Assembly: GCA_019454045.1 (NCBI GenBank)
Contig: SKCR01025349.1
Location: 248,001-312,000, forward strand
Origin: Zanthoxylum bungeanum
Lineage: Eukaryota; Streptophyta; Magnoliopsida; Sapindales; Rutaceae
Reading direction: 5' to 3'
Length of the DNA: 64,000 bases
Each line of letters starts with the position of its first letter. Position 1 is the stretch's first letter. Under the pieces are notes generated by a model. The model was not told the DNA's origin and ran no database searches. It worked only from the letters and a program-made list of their open reading frames with translations. Positions 35,311 through 48,237 of this stretch are shown here, piece by piece. The position numbers were made by a program, and so were the translations under genes.

Positions 35311-38310
35311 CTCAACACAATCACATGATATGCTATTATGCATCCAACACATAACACATCGCTACATGCTTCAAGCATGACATCCAAATCATCAAAGAAG
35401 GCATAACATGAATGAGATGATCAAGAAGTTACTTAGTAAGCTTGAACAAAGATTAAATCTTTAAATCTCTTTAATTGAGTTGTTGATAAGTTTAAAGTTT
35501 CTCCCCCAAAATTTGTAGTATTTACCTTGCAATCTCTCCACCAAATTTTAGTTTAGGTTAACTTATGAAAGATTTAGATTTTGGTACCACTTTAGTTTAC
35601 ATATGCCTTGAATAATAAACCATAATGTGTTGGCAAGTTCTCATAGGACCACATATATGCAATAAGTGTTAATCCAATTATCATTAAGCTTGCAACTTGA
35701 CTAAATATCAAATTGCTAACACACTATATTATTATATATTATAATTACATAACATCTCTCTACCAAAAAGATATTAATTAGATAATAATATAAATATCAT
35801 GTAATTATTTATTTAACCATTAAATAAATATGATTTATCCTATTAATCCTAATTGGTCTATTAAATAATTAATGTTATCAAATAACATTTAATTATTTAA
35901 TTGATAATTATAATATAAAATATATTTATTATCAAATATATTTGGCTACCCAAGTGCTCTCTAAGTTCGGATACATTTTTCATATAACCTCTACTCATAT
36001 GTACGTAAATCGGCCACCTCCGAATTACGAAGAACACGAATGACCATTCCAGACTATGCAAGCCGAGATCGTCGCATATGTTTAAATAATCCCTCAGTCA
36101 TAGGCTATTTGAGTGTGCACAGGAAACATAGATTACCCATCAAATTTCCAAAACACACATCTCATATTGTCGACAAATCCATGATTCTTTATAACTAATC
36201 AGAACACCATTTCTAATGTGTACACAATCAACCCTAGGTGAATGGCTTTTTCCAAAGTCTTTAGAATCATTACTCAAAACATTAGATACCTAAACCCTTT
36301 AATGGTACACATTTAGACCGGCAAATCCTATCTTGATCCAAACTTGATTAATGAATGCATGGGTCAATACCCAACGAATATCGAGCGGTCATACCATGAA
36401 AGTTCTCTGACATGCATACCATCTAAGTGTGGAAGATCACACACAAAATCAATATTATCATATATTTAGAGGATTAGATATACAACTCAACTGGAAGAGA
36501 TTCTTATTGACAGTGGCGTGCACTACCAACATTTAGGAATCATCTAATAAGTCATTCAATATTCGCTCCAAGGAATACCCTATTTGGATATATGCCATAG
36601 AGCATAATGTAATATGTAAACAAGATTTATTTTAAGTAATAAACGATGCAATTTTCATTTATCATAGTGTTGACTTTAAAGTCGCATATTATAAATTATC
36701 ATGTATGCCCTTGGATATTAAATGTAGTTTTAGACTTAGTGTATAAATATTATACACAAAAAGATTTAAGTCTGGAATTAATAATCCTAAATACTCCGTA
36801 GAGAGCAAATAAAGACGGGCATTTTGTTTGTGGTTTATCTGCAGCCGCAGTCCATTCCATATTATATGACGACTTTGATCCGGGTTCGTTCATGTGGTGA
36901 CATAGGAATAAATGCACCTTATACCAAGACAAAAATGATTTTTTTGGAAATTTGTTAAATAAAGAAATTCATAACAGTCTAATAGATGATCATATATTGG
37001 TTGATCTGAATCCTGAGTGTACTACGAACTCCTGCATGGCAGGCTATGTCCTTTGATTTATAAAGCTGGGGTTAGTGAAGAAATCCTGACCATTAGCTAC
37101 GTACTTTTGGGACATGGTTTGGTGTGTGGCTCATGATGTTTTACATAGAATTGGAATCCACTACTTCTTACGAGATGTAGATGAGTATATTTTAAGGGCT
37201 GATTCGGTACTTGAACGGTTAAAGCGCTCAAGTCTTTTAATTTATGAATAGAAAGATTAATATTAATAATAGTTATGAATAAATTATTCATTAGAGAATC
37301 AATGGTACTTATGGAACAAAATATTTAGAGGGGTATAAGAGATATTATGACCCGACTCTAATTATGAGATACTTATGGAGGGTCAATCTGTATGAAGTGA
37401 TTATATCGATGGACGCATACGGGTTTCGGTATATTTGCAGTAACGAGAGTGCAACTTCAGATTTTTAGTGGAATTTTTAAAGTTAATAATTCAGAATATT
37501 TGATTAAAGAGTTTTAATTAATATTTCGAGATTATTAGATCTCAGAACTGCAAGTCTATTTGGTCATCGTGCTAACTCAATATACTATAGAAAATCATAT
37601 CATCATTGGATAGTTCAATTATGAACTCACATGTATAATAATAGATTATGTTAAAATTATTATTGTGATTAATAATTGAAGTCACACTTGCAATATTAAA
37701 TAAGTTTAATATAAAGTTTTCATTATTGATTGATTATAAGATAAGCATATATATTTATATTTATATTTTATAAATATTAAACTATTGGATAATTTAATTA
37801 TTATTTTGAATTAAAATGTGTATTAATATTTGATATTAATACACATTATTTCAAAATGAGTTACAAAATATGTATTAAGGTGGATGTTTAATGTCTTCAT
37901 TATGAATATATTTAACCATGAATTTTGCTGTTATAAAATTTGAAAAGTTTGGAAAAAATGACAAATGAATTTTGCTGTTATAAAATTAAAGACCAAGTGA
38001 TGCTTTGGTAATTTATGTACTAATTAGATTAGTATAGAAAAATAAGAGCCTGATCAATACATTAGTTTTGTTGTATGTATGTTTTAATGTAAATTGTTTG
38101 AATAACATGTCATATAGCATAGGATGCCCGCTCATGCATTATAACATGTCATGACATTATATGCAAGTTTAATTAATTAAAGCATAAAACTTATGCAAAT
38201 TTAAATAGTTAAAATTTAGATTAATACATGCAAATAAATTAAATAGTTTAATTTAAAAAAGTTTAAAATTTGGTAATTCGGAAAAAGAAAAATGATAGGA
38301 GACTAGTTAT
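35311..38310. other. Unclassified AT-rich DNA, possible old LTR
   Basis: No supported gene. The stretch from about 36590 (ggatatatgccatagagc) to 37600 has the look of a decayed copia LTR in plus orientation, consistent with the copia leader and gag remnants farther on, but boundaries cannot be set. A direct repeat of TGAATTTTGCTGTTATAAAA occurs near 37920 and 37967. Confidence 0.35.
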
Positions 38311-38314
38311 TTAT

Positions 38315-38410
38315 TTTGGTATATAGGTTGGAAACCCGTATATAAATTCCATAGCCGATTCTGAATGGACGGTAGTGTGGTTTGCACTTGGGAATCAATT
38401 ACAGGTACCA
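38315..38410 (+). repeat. Tat-LTR-like fragment
   Basis: About 90 bp similar to a segment of LTR E at 32200-32300. Shared blocks are GGAAA-CC, TAAATTCC, TAGCCGA-TCTGAATGGACGG-TAGTG and a final GGTACC/CGTACC. The D LTRs hold the same segment in antisense (near 46795-46880). Identity is roughly 70 percent by eye, so it is an older or more distant relative. Confidence 0.65.
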
Positions 38411-39340
38411 AAGAAAAATAGCATAAGTCATATGTATTTTAATTAAATAGTTTAATTAAATAATTTTTAACATCGGAATTCAAAAATTTTGAACTTTAAA
38501 TAGTGAACTAAAATTTTAAGAGTTAAAATTGAAATAACTCACTAAAAAAAACACTTAATTAAAATATTTAATTGGGTTATATTAGTTTGGACTAATAAAA
38601 TTAGTGAACAAAATTTTTAAGTGTTAAAATTTGAAGATGTCACTAATAATCCATTAGTATTAATTAGGTTATGTTTTTAGCCGCACATAATCTAAGCAAA
38701 GTAGATACTAGTGTAGTAGAAACCTTAAATTTTAAAATAGTGAGTGGGAGAGCAATATATGAAAATATATCCAGCAATCTCTGTTGTTAGTTCGATAACG
38801 TGAGATTCAAAAGGCGTCTCGAGACAACTTTGTTTTCATCCCCTATGGGTGGTGTCTATTTCGGGTCAATATCAAGATCGAATTCCGAGAGGATAAGAAT
38901 TCTAGATGTATCTAGTGAACTGACATACCCTACGGCAGCACTTCACTAGTTAAGTTCAAGAGTTCCGAAACAACGGATTACACTCACAAAAGAATGATTA
39001 AATGTTAATCAAAATTCCTTGATCAAATCAAACAGTAGTTGATTAATATAGGAATAAGAGTTATTCCCACATATATTAATCAATTGAGATTGTCTCGATC
39101 TAGCTTGCAAATATTTGACATACCCTACGACGACCTTTATTTGTGGAATGTTAGGTTTCCATGACATAATAATTATTTTTTGGTTTCTAATTCATTTTAC
39201 ATGGTCCATGTATCATGTTTAATTTTATGACAGAATGCTTGTGATGATTTTAATATACGATGAATAAAATTTTAAATGCATGTTTGTTCATTAAAAGTTT
39301 TAGCCATTTTCCTCCGATATTTCCATACTTTCTAATGAAA
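38411..39340 (+). other. Probable copia leader remnant
   Basis: Non-coding. The part at 38770-39150 (cccctatgggtggtgtct, gtcaatatcaagatcgaatt, the twice-used gacataccctacg) resembles leaders that precede copia gag genes, and a gag remnant follows at 39350. Assignment by resemblance only. Confidence 0.4.
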
Positions 39341-39349
39341 AATCTATGA

Positions 39350-39960
39350 GAGAAAATTACGATAAATGAAAAGTAACATGAACGTTGTCCTGGAATTTTT
39401 GAAGACCATAAATTTATCTTAATGTGGAGTGTCCTCCAAAGCTGGCTAGAAATGCTAGCCAAGTTGTACATGATACACACCAAAGATAGGTCACGACCAA
39501 TGAGAATGCCCACTACTACTTGCTAGCGAGGATGTATAATGTTCATGGTGCAAAACATGAACCAATGGATACAACTCCATGATGATGAAGTCATTGCAAG
39601 ACATGTTTGGGAAGCCTTCGGAGTGAAAACTTCATGAGTCATTGGTCTCAGTGATGACCACGAAGATGAAGGAAGCGACATTTATCCGATAACATATCTT
39701 AAGGATGATGATCCACTTCAAAATGGTCAAAACCTACAGATGTTGTATCAATGGGAGTAGTCAGGTGACTATGGTCATGTATACTTTTTTTTTCGAAGAG
39801 TTTCCTACGTTTTAAGAGCAACTATGTTATGAACAAGTTGATATTAAATGAGCCCATATTGATGGATCTTCATAAGCCTAGTTGAGAAGCAAGTGTTACT
39901 GAATTTTTCAAACCTGCAAAGAAGAGAAATAAACAGTGGGAAGACTAATAGTATAACTAC
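39350..39960 (+). pseudogene. Copia gag remnant (separate element)
   Basis: Dead gag on the plus strand. Recognisable pieces in changing frames are CPPKLARNASQVV, TNENAHYYLLA, AKHEPMDTT, LQDMFG, TKMKEATFIR with HILRMMIHFKM, GSSQVTMVM, FEEFPTF and LCYEQVDIK. These follow the order of plant copia Gag (UBN2-type). It belongs to an older element than C, which begins 300 bp downstream. No LTR of it can be bounded. Confidence 0.75.
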
Positions 39961-40267
39961 TTGATACATAGAAAGATCTTGCTGAATGTAACTTTACCAT
40001 GAGAGTCATGATAAGGGATGTCGTTTCAGTGAAATTAATGGGAGTTACCAGTTTTCAATTTTCAAATAATAATTATTCGAATTTAAACAAAGTTATGTTT
40101 ATTCCTGTTTTTTCGTAGAAATTTGATTTCTATTTCAAAACTACTACAATATGGTTTTTCCATTTTATTTAATAATAATAGTTATTATTTCAAAAATGGA
40201 TTACCAATATGCACATGAACTAGAGACTGTTAACATATAACTCTCTGCTCAACACTGATGTGTTTTA

Positions 40268-42259
40268 TGTTGGACAGTTATGACCCATAGCGTCACTATT
40301 TGTACAGATCATGGTGTTGTTGTACAAATTAACTATCTGACAAAGGAAATTGCTCTTTTATCATTTGTGATTAGATCACCAAGATATATAAATGATGAAA
40401 GGTCCATATGATTAGATCCTGGATTGAGATGATATGAGACAATATCAATCCACGAAGGTTTAATCATTAAATATCCCTAGTCAGAGTGTAATCGAGATTG
40501 GACATCGATAATGCGTAAAAGACTAGTATTACACTTGTGCGCGTTGTGAGGGCATAACGACATAGTTCTCATATATTTGGGTATAGGATACTCACGCAAA
40601 TGTAATAGGAGGTTGTGTTTTACCGATAGTACGGAAAACAGCTTCGCTCTGGATAGACCCTTCGGAATTCCATTGGTAGTATGACTATGTGTCTATGGAA
40701 GTCCGAATCAGGGTAGGTGTATTTGGTCTTAACCTGAGACTTGCACCGCTAATACTTGCGACAATCAATATGCTTTGGTTTTGGTCGTCCAGGGCTTTAA
40801 CAGGTTCTGTGTATGCCTCTGCTGGGTATATTGAGAATCATAGTGTGTTGGGTGTGATGTTAAGATGGAAGTATCACTCTAGTCATAATGGAGATGATGG
40901 TCACGTGGGATACGATACTGGTGCTCTTATGTACTGCAGTCATCGGGATAATATGACTAGGTCATGATTATCCGATATAGAGACTAGTTACCAGAGATTC
41001 GATATGTGCTTCGTACGGGGCAGACACATTTCCAGCCCCAGGCCTTGCACGTGACATCCGATGCTGGATCGAAATATAGAATACTACGTATACTACGCCT
41101 GATATAGATCACATATTATTGTAAGAATATTTCTTGAGAATTGGGTAGGCATGGCGCTTTGCTAGAAGCCAACCTTGTCTTGTAAATCGATAAAAACGTA
41201 GTACTAGGTACTTACGTGTTCGGTTAGTCCGACGACCGGATTTACTGCCAACATATCCGGGGATCTCATGGGTCGCTTCCCGAAGATTCACCGATGACGT
41301 ATGACTCGCACTTGATTAATCTGGGATTAATTAATGATGAGGGAGAAAATTAATCTGGGATTAATTACAGAGATATTTTATCTGGGATAAAATATTGTTA
41401 AAGAGAGAAAACGATTAATTTGGAATTAATCGATAAAATAATATATTCGATATATTAAACGAAATTGGATTTCGACGCGGAATTGAAATTAGATTTTAAT
41501 TCGGGCGAACGAGTTAATTTAGAATTAATTCGTTAGCGACATGAATATTAATTTTGCTAGGTAAAGTTATTTAATTAAATTAGATTTTATTTCGTCGCAA
41601 TAGAAAATTCGTTAATTTGGAATTAGCAAACCCGAGCCCGAGAGTGTTTGCGAGCGCACTCGCATTTCGAATTCGAGTGCGGCCCGCAAGTCACATCAAG
41701 CGTCAAATCGCTTGTCAATCAATTGATGTGACAACTTGTCACTTGATTGATGTGAATAATTGATGGGAGTGGTTATGGCTTAAAGCCTTTTGACTTTTGG
41801 AAAGCCAAAAATTTGGTAAATGAATTTGGAAATTTATTTTGGTGTATTAGATACACATTTTTACCACTAACCAACAAAACCTTCTATCTTCTCTTTCTTC
41901 TTCCATCTCTCTCGGCCTAGGGCCTCTTCTTCTTATGTTTTCTGGTTTTCCCAGAATGGCAAGGAGAAGCAAGATGATTTTGTTGCAAAATCATGAGTGC
42001 TAGCACACAATAGAGTCTTGCGAAGGAGATAGGGAAACCCACTTATGAGCTTGGAATCACCATCCGAAAGCTTGGAGCTTGGAGATTGCCGAATTTTGGA
42101 GAGCTCAAAAACTGTCACTGCCGAATGCACCTTGGAGGAGAACTTGAAGTTTTTGTGTGCGTCGCATCGCTCAATGTAAGTATTCCGCAACTTCCTTTGA
42201 TGTATTCATACTTGTTTCTTGCTTGATAATGTTCCTTGGGACCTTAGAGAAACCCAACA
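40268..42259 (+). repeat. Element C 5' LTR
   Basis: 1992 bp, beginning TGTTGGACAGTTATGACCC and ending CCCAACA, in the orientation opposite to A and B. A frame of 92 codons at 40689-40967 starts MSMEVRIRVGVFGLNLRL and is shared in part with both LTRs of B. Confidence 0.93.
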
Positions 42260-42260
42260 A

Positions 42261-42274
42261 TGGTATCTTGAGCC
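42261..42274 (+). other. Element C primer binding site
   Basis: TGGTATCTTGAGCC one base after the LTR. It equals the initiator tRNA-Met complement TGGTATCAGAGCC except that TT replaces A in the middle. Confidence 0.82.
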
Positions 42275-44640
42275 AATATTGAGCATGAAACTTTCTAGGG
42301 TTAAAAATTGGGTAAATTGTATTTGAGCATGATTTGATAAAATTGCTTGATTGAGCATGCTTAAATGATATTTAATTGAAGTTTGATTGGATCAATTTCA
42401 TGTAATATTGATTGTATCAATTTTCCCAAAAAAGATTGGCTTGGCCGAATCTACTACTTGCCCTAATGTCTTGGTATTTTGTTTCGTTGATCATTGGATG
42501 ACTTGAAACGATTGGGAATGTTGATTTAATGTTGAATTGGATTTAATTGGATTGAATTCGAATCGGACATAAAAATACCCTAATTGCCGAGACTTGATAA
42601 GCATGGGAAATGGGTTTGATTTTTGATTAAAATGTGTTGGACATGTTTTAATGTTAATGAGCATAATTAATTAGGCTAATTGGTGTTTTGGAAATATTGA
42701 TTCGGTTGATTAATTATGGCTTACACTTTGAGTAATTAAATTGTGAAATTGGAATTTTGGAATTTAATTATGTTGGGCTTAAATTGGATTTGGGCTTGTA
42801 ATGTTGTAATTGGGCTTATTGGGCTTGGTTGTACCAAGATGGGTTTAGGCTAAATTGGTTGGATCCAATTGGGCCCAAAACCGCATCCATAAAGTCCAAT
42901 TATGACTAATTGACCTTTAACTTTAATTGGGCCTAATGGGCCTAAGTTGGTTTCTAGGCATGTAAGGGTGATTCCTTTAAATGGGCTTTAGTCTTTGGGT
43001 TTGACCCATGTGGACCAAAAGTCTACGCCTTAAGAAATTAATTAAAAGCCCTTTGGACTTTAAATTAAATTAACGTAGGACATTAATCGGGCTTTGAGAC
43101 CCGTAACAGTTAGATTTAGAATCTAAGTCGTAAATGTTCGTTAATAAAGTGTAATATTTAATTTGGAATTAAATAGAGAATTAGTATTAAATACATATTA
43201 AATTGGATTTAATGTTGTAGTTTAATTTAGTTCAAGAATTCGTACTTTGAGTACTTATTCGCAAAACGAGTTGGACTCGCGCAAAATCAAATCGTTGTTT
43301 GAACATTGGATGGTCATTAATTATCAGATTAATTAATTGGATTAGATTTATTGATAACATGCTTGTGTGAATACATGGTTGCGATGCATGAATAATGTAT
43401 ATCAGATGGATATTAGATGGGTGGGGTAATTTTGGAAATTGTTGTAATAAATTTAGAATTTATTAATTGGACCTGCCTGTCCAGCCTATTACCTCCTTAC
43501 TCTTTGTATTTCTCTTCTCACCTATTCCCCTAAATATAAATGAGGTTTCTCTAGGAGTGTTATGTAACGGGTAGAAGTAAATACTTGTGCTAGCGGGAGA
43601 GAGGAAATTGAGAGATTTGTTCTAGGAACAATGTGTTAAGTATCCATCCGCATATCATTATTATTTATTTTACGCGCCTTATTATGTGTTTAGAATGCAT
43701 GTTTAAGGGTGTATGATAATGAGACCTTAACAAAGATAATAAATTGTTTGCCAATTTGCACGCGAAAAACCCTCACAAAATATGAAGCGTTTTTCCTTCC
43801 ATTGAGTAATTCTTACTCAAGATCCAAGACTGGCATTGGTTTGTTGGCCAAAGTCAAGGCCTTTATCAGTCGAAGATGTGTTTGAGTCACGAAGGCTTTG
43901 TTCCATATTGGTGTCTTGTCCAAGTTGTGATTTGTTGGCCAAAGTCAAGATCACTTCTTGTCCATCGACATTGATTACGAAGCTTTCCATGGTCAATGGG
44001 TTCCGCTTAACTGGGATCACTAAGTTTGTTGTGCCAAAGCCAAGGCTTAGTTGATTCAGAGGAAAAAGGTTAGGAAATATATTGGATATATTAGCATATA
44101 TAAGATATATGTTTCGGACTTGGATGTCCACCTACTGGATCTAGGAATTGGATGAGATCCAATTGATCTTAGAGATCTACCTAGTTAATTATCATACAAT
44201 TTGTTGGCCAAAGTCAAGATTGTGTGTTATTTAACGGGATCCTAGCCCACTAGGAAACAAGGTTTCTCGAGTACTCGACAGAGGGTTAGAGGCTCACCGA
44301 AAAATAGTGGGAGGCAAGTATTAAATTTGCAATATTCGTTTAGTTACTTGCCATACGCGCTCATTTCAAATAATTTGTCAATAAATTAATTTATTAGTTG
44401 GACTAATAATTAATGTTGTTTTAATTAAACAGTTGGACTGTATTCAAACTATTTCGATTATAGTTGATTTTATAATTGGATTATAGTAATCAATATAATT
44501 GAATTTAATCAATTAAATTATAGTTGATTATATAGTTGGACTATAGTAATCATTATAATAAATAGTACCTAAAATCGTTGATTAAATAGTTGGACTATTA
44601 GAATCAAGATAATTGAAAGATTAGTGTTTAAAACATAATC
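42275..44640 (+). other. Element C untranslated leader
   Basis: About 2.4 kb with no sense coding frame that I can support. It carries TTGTTGGCCAAAGTCAAG at 43841, 43932 and 44211 (one copy with tt before it) and an antisense frame of 104 codons at 43817-44131 equal to that in A and B. Confidence 0.7.
43817..44131 (-). other. Antisense open frame in element C leader
   Basis: 104 codons, starting MDIQVRNIYLIYANI, related to the frames at 14467-14814 and 26717-26965. Two of the 18-bp leader motifs fall inside it (in A two of three do as well). No recognised domain; coding unproven. Confidence 0.35.
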
Positions 44641-45255
44641 CTGGGTGAAAATGTATTTAAACGACTTTAATTTTCAAATTGGGAATAAACATCAGGATAG
44701 TCCTGAAAACTAAGAAGTTACTTTATTTGATAAAATAACATCTCAGGCTTAAGCTCGGAGTTAAGCAAATAAGTAGAACATAATCTTTGGAAGATTCATG
44801 TAATGATAACTTTAGTGCTTAATCCATTAAGCTTGCCAAAATAGACTCCTTAATTTCTTAATCAGAACTAAGGATTAGGTCCTTAAAGTATGATAATGAA
44901 ATTGAAGGATATTCATAGATCTAATTTTAGATCTTTGAAGTACTAAATTGCAATAGTAAACTCTTGGAGAGTTAATGGCTATACTCAAAGAGTCAAAGCC
45001 AAAGTTTGCAATATGGCAAGAAGCGCAAGGTGCACCTTACTTCGATATTCTAGAAGGCCAAGGCTTGGCCAAAGGCTTTTGGAATGTGAAAATGGGCAAA
45101 GGCAAAATCATTATGATCTTCTGGGAAGACAAATGACATATCCCAAAATGTCTGCCTAAATTGTGGAAAATGGGGACACGGAAGCGTGACTGCCGTATGG
45201 ACAAGGCAGACATGAAGAAATTGAAGAACAGGCAAGGCTCTGACTTCAAACATGT
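44404..45255 (+). pseudogene. Element C gag, first copy (5' part)
   Basis: First copy of the duplicated region, interrupted by D at 45255. From about 44640 it matches gag of B, including the FQIGN and LGxxKLL-like start region and a degenerate knuckle near 45150-45200 (CLPKLWKMGTRKRDCRMDKADM, where the second Cys and the His of CX2CX4HX4C are lost by shift). The last five bases (catgt, 45251-45255) are the target duplication of D. Confidence 0.8.
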
Positions 45256-45832
45256 CGTGGGAACACAGAAACTGAGTGACGCATGCTGTTCTTGGCTCGC
45301 GGCCTAGTTGGGAGTACGGAGTAGCCACGGGGGACTAAACCGGAGAAATAATGGAGTCGCCACCCGGTGTGAACCGGGAAAATAAGATTTAAGGCCGCAC
45401 TCACCCCTCGCAAGGGAAGACCTCAAACCGTTGGGTTCGAATGGTCCCTTACTTATGTCACTTGTAATGAAAGGATTTGTGCAATAATTTAATCAAGCTT
45501 AAGTAACACTTATTTCCAAGAGTATCATGCTTCTAAGTTCTCATGCATACATCAACAAGTTCATCTAAATTTACATGTAACACATATCCGAATTTGCATA
45601 CAGCCTATTTGCATGTAATCTATGTCTCAATTTGCATACATAAAGATTAACATACGTCAAGCATACAAGTTAATAAACACATTATACTCATACATGTGGG
45701 GAATACAGACGAACGACATCTACATAATCTTGCATAATGCATAGAAACAATCAGGTTCATCATACGAAGGAATAGCTACTAGGGACAATTATGTATGAAA
45801 TCTGATGAAAATAACTCAGCTCAGGGGGTGCG

Positions 45833-46160
45833 AGTTCGCGTAGCGTTCGAGAACGCGTTCGAACGGTAAACAGAAGGTTCGCATTCGTATAGCGTTCGAG
45901 AACGCGTTCGAACGGAGCCAGACCTGATGCATGAAACACTAAGAAGATGCGTGCGCATTCGCATAGCGTTTGATAACGCGTTCAAACGGTAAATAGAAGG
46001 TTCACGTTCGTGTGGCGTTCGGGAACGCGTTCGAACGGAACCAGACCAGATGCATGAAACACTAAGAAAATGCGTGTGCGTTCGCGTAGCGTTCGAGGAC
46101 GCGTTCGAATGGTAAACAGAAGGTTCACGTTCGAGAACGCGTTCGAACGGAACCAGACCT
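45833..46160 (-). repeat. GTTCGAAC higher-order repeat, D 3' LTR
   Basis: GTTCGAAC or one-base variants at 45857, 45906, 45980, 46029, 46103 and 46141, alternating spacings of 49 and 74, hence a unit of 123 bp. Each is preceded by CGTTCGAGAACGC or a variant, which contains TTC-NN-GAA. The Arg/Asn/Thr-rich open frames across it are by-products. Confidence 0.88.
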
Positions 46161-46209
46161 GATGCATGCAACACATTCATAGACAAACAAATCCACAATG
46201 TGGGACCTC

Positions 46210-46700
46210 ACGTATCTGATTGAACTCATCTTACATCCAATCGAATATACACCAACCGGCGCGGCAAAGCATCGTGGTAAAGGATTTTAACCCCTCCAAA
46301 TAGGGGACCTTTAATCCGACTTACTAAGCCAATGCGTCGATCGCGTCATGTATAAAAAAAAGAAAGACAATGATATCAAACTTAGTATGCCCGATTGAAC
46401 ATATCTTACATCCAATCGAACACACATCAACCGGCGCGGTAAAGCATCATGGTAAAGTATTTTAACCCCTCCAAATAGGGGACCTTTAATCCGACTTACT
46501 AAGCCCATGTACTCGATTGTGTCATGCATATAAAAATAAAGACAATGACATCAAACTTAGTATGCCCGATTGAACATATCTTACATCCAATCGAACACAC
46601 ATCAACCGGCGCGGCAAAGCATCGTGGCAAAGGATTTTAACCCCTCCAAATAGGGGATCTTTAATCCGACTTACTAAGCCAATGCACTCGATTACGTCAT
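46210..46700 (-). repeat. 175-bp tandem array, D 3' LTR
   Basis: About three copies of a unit containing TATGCCCGATTGAACATATC, CGGCGCGGCAAAGCATCG and TTAATCCGACTTACTAAGCC. The start TATGCCCG at 46386 and 46561 sets the period at 175. Homologous to the array at 32391-32880 in E. Confidence 0.88.
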
Positions 46701-47626
46701 GCATAAACAAGTAACATGCGAAATTCAAATGACGAAAAATAAATAAATCAAAGCAACATAAAACAAAGAAAGTGCCGTTTACTCAAGCGGTACGTGGAGT
46801 TGTATCCCGAGTACAGATCATACTACCGTCCATTCGTATCGGCTATGAAATTTATGTCCGGGTTTCCATCCGATATACCGCGAGAGTTGACACATCTTTA
46901 TTTTATTCCAAGTCCACAACATACAATATTTCATGATACAAGCATATTTATCTACTCAAGGGCCACAACATGCATTTTGACATAACAATCATGCGAACAA
47001 TACTCAATGAATAATAAAAATAAAACAGAAAACGAATGTGGAAAATACCCTCAGGTCTAACCTTTTTTGCCGACTTTCGGACTTGCGTTTCGCGGAGATC
47101 GGAAGGGTAAAGCTCCTTTATTTCTCCGGTTCACTGGTTTAGCGTCTTGGCTCACTGTTTTGCTGCTTTGCTTGCTGTTTGGCCTCCGTTTTACTGCTGT
47201 TTCCTCTGTATTTTCTGCTCACTGTTCAAGTCACTGTTTTGATGTTTCAACATTTCAACGGACTGTTTCGAGTGTTTTTTGTGGGTTTTAAGTGCAGTTG
47301 TGTGATTATTTTAAGGATTATAAGTGCAGTTTTATGTTACTATTTTAAGGATTTTAGGGAAGTTTTAAGAGGATTTTGCTGCTGTTTGGGGGTACTTTAG
47401 CGGTGTTTGGAGGCGTGTTTTTTTTAGCTGCTGTTTGGGGGTATATTTTTGGTGATGGAGGGCTGCAGTAATGGGGAGATTTTCAGTGATGTGTGGAGGA
47501 GATGAAGAGAATTGTTTGTGTTCTTCTTGTTGCTATTGCTGTGAGTGGCTAGGGCTTTTTGTGTTGTGACTTGCGTGAGAATTATGTGTATGAGCTAGCC
47601 GAGTCATGTCTTGGTGATGGGTTTGT

Positions 47627-47635
47627 TTATATAGA
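47627..47635 (-). promoter_or_regulatory. TATA box of D 3' LTR
   Basis: CTATATAAA on the minus strand, followed in sense by caaaccc and further down a long transcribed region. The 5' LTR has the same site near 58535-58542. Confidence 0.55.
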
Positions 47636-48237
47636 GAATGGCTAGGGCTACTCCTTGTATCACAAGGAAGGGATTTGATTTTGTGTTGAGCAAGGAAAGT
47701 CAAAGATTGAGGGGGACAAATTTGGTTTAGATTAGGAAGTCAATATCTTTAAATTGGTTATGAGTGATTTAATTAGGCATGACATCTTTTTAATTTAGTA
47801 TATGATTTTGCTTAGTTAGGAAGTTAATATATTTGATTTATCTAATTAGGTATGATTATATTTTATGTTTTATTTAATTGGTAAATGGTTTAATTATTTT
47901 ATTTAATTCAATGTTAATTTAATTAATATTTGATTTAATTTGTGTGTAATTTAAGGGCCTTGGGCGTGTGGGCCTAACAGCAAAACCAGAAATACCGACA
48001 CCGTTCGAACGCCTCTTAGAACGCTGCACGAACGTCCGTAATCTGTTTGATGTTCGAACGTGTGTAACGAACGCAACACGAACGAAAACAGTGAACTTGT
48101 GAAATGAACTTGACGACATACTTATTCCGAATTTCCCCTTTCGACGTCCGTTTCCCGCAATATCCTTAACTAAAAAGGTAGTGCCTCCAACTGAGACTCA
48201 TCATCGGGTTTCACATGCAAAAAATGCAATGCCTACA

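Larger units (their letters stand above)
45256..48237 (-). repeat. Element D 3' LTR
   Basis: 2982 bp. The first base is mutated: the plus-strand start is CGTGGGAAC where the other LTR has TGTGGGAAC. It holds six GTTCGAAC units (45857-46148), a 175-bp tandem array (46210-46700), a minus-strand TATA at 47627-47635 and GTTCGAAC pairs near its sense start (48003 and 48053). Confidence 0.92.

Noticed and set aside
45833..46160. CRISPR-like array of spaced repeats
   Set aside because: Repeats and spacers are both conserved, the context is a plant LTR, and no cas-like gene is present.
45821..46198. Repetitive Arg/Asn/Ser-rich open frames in two reading frames
   Set aside because: The same repeat stays open in more than one frame because the unit length is a multiple of three; this is a DNA repeat in the D LTR, not a protein.
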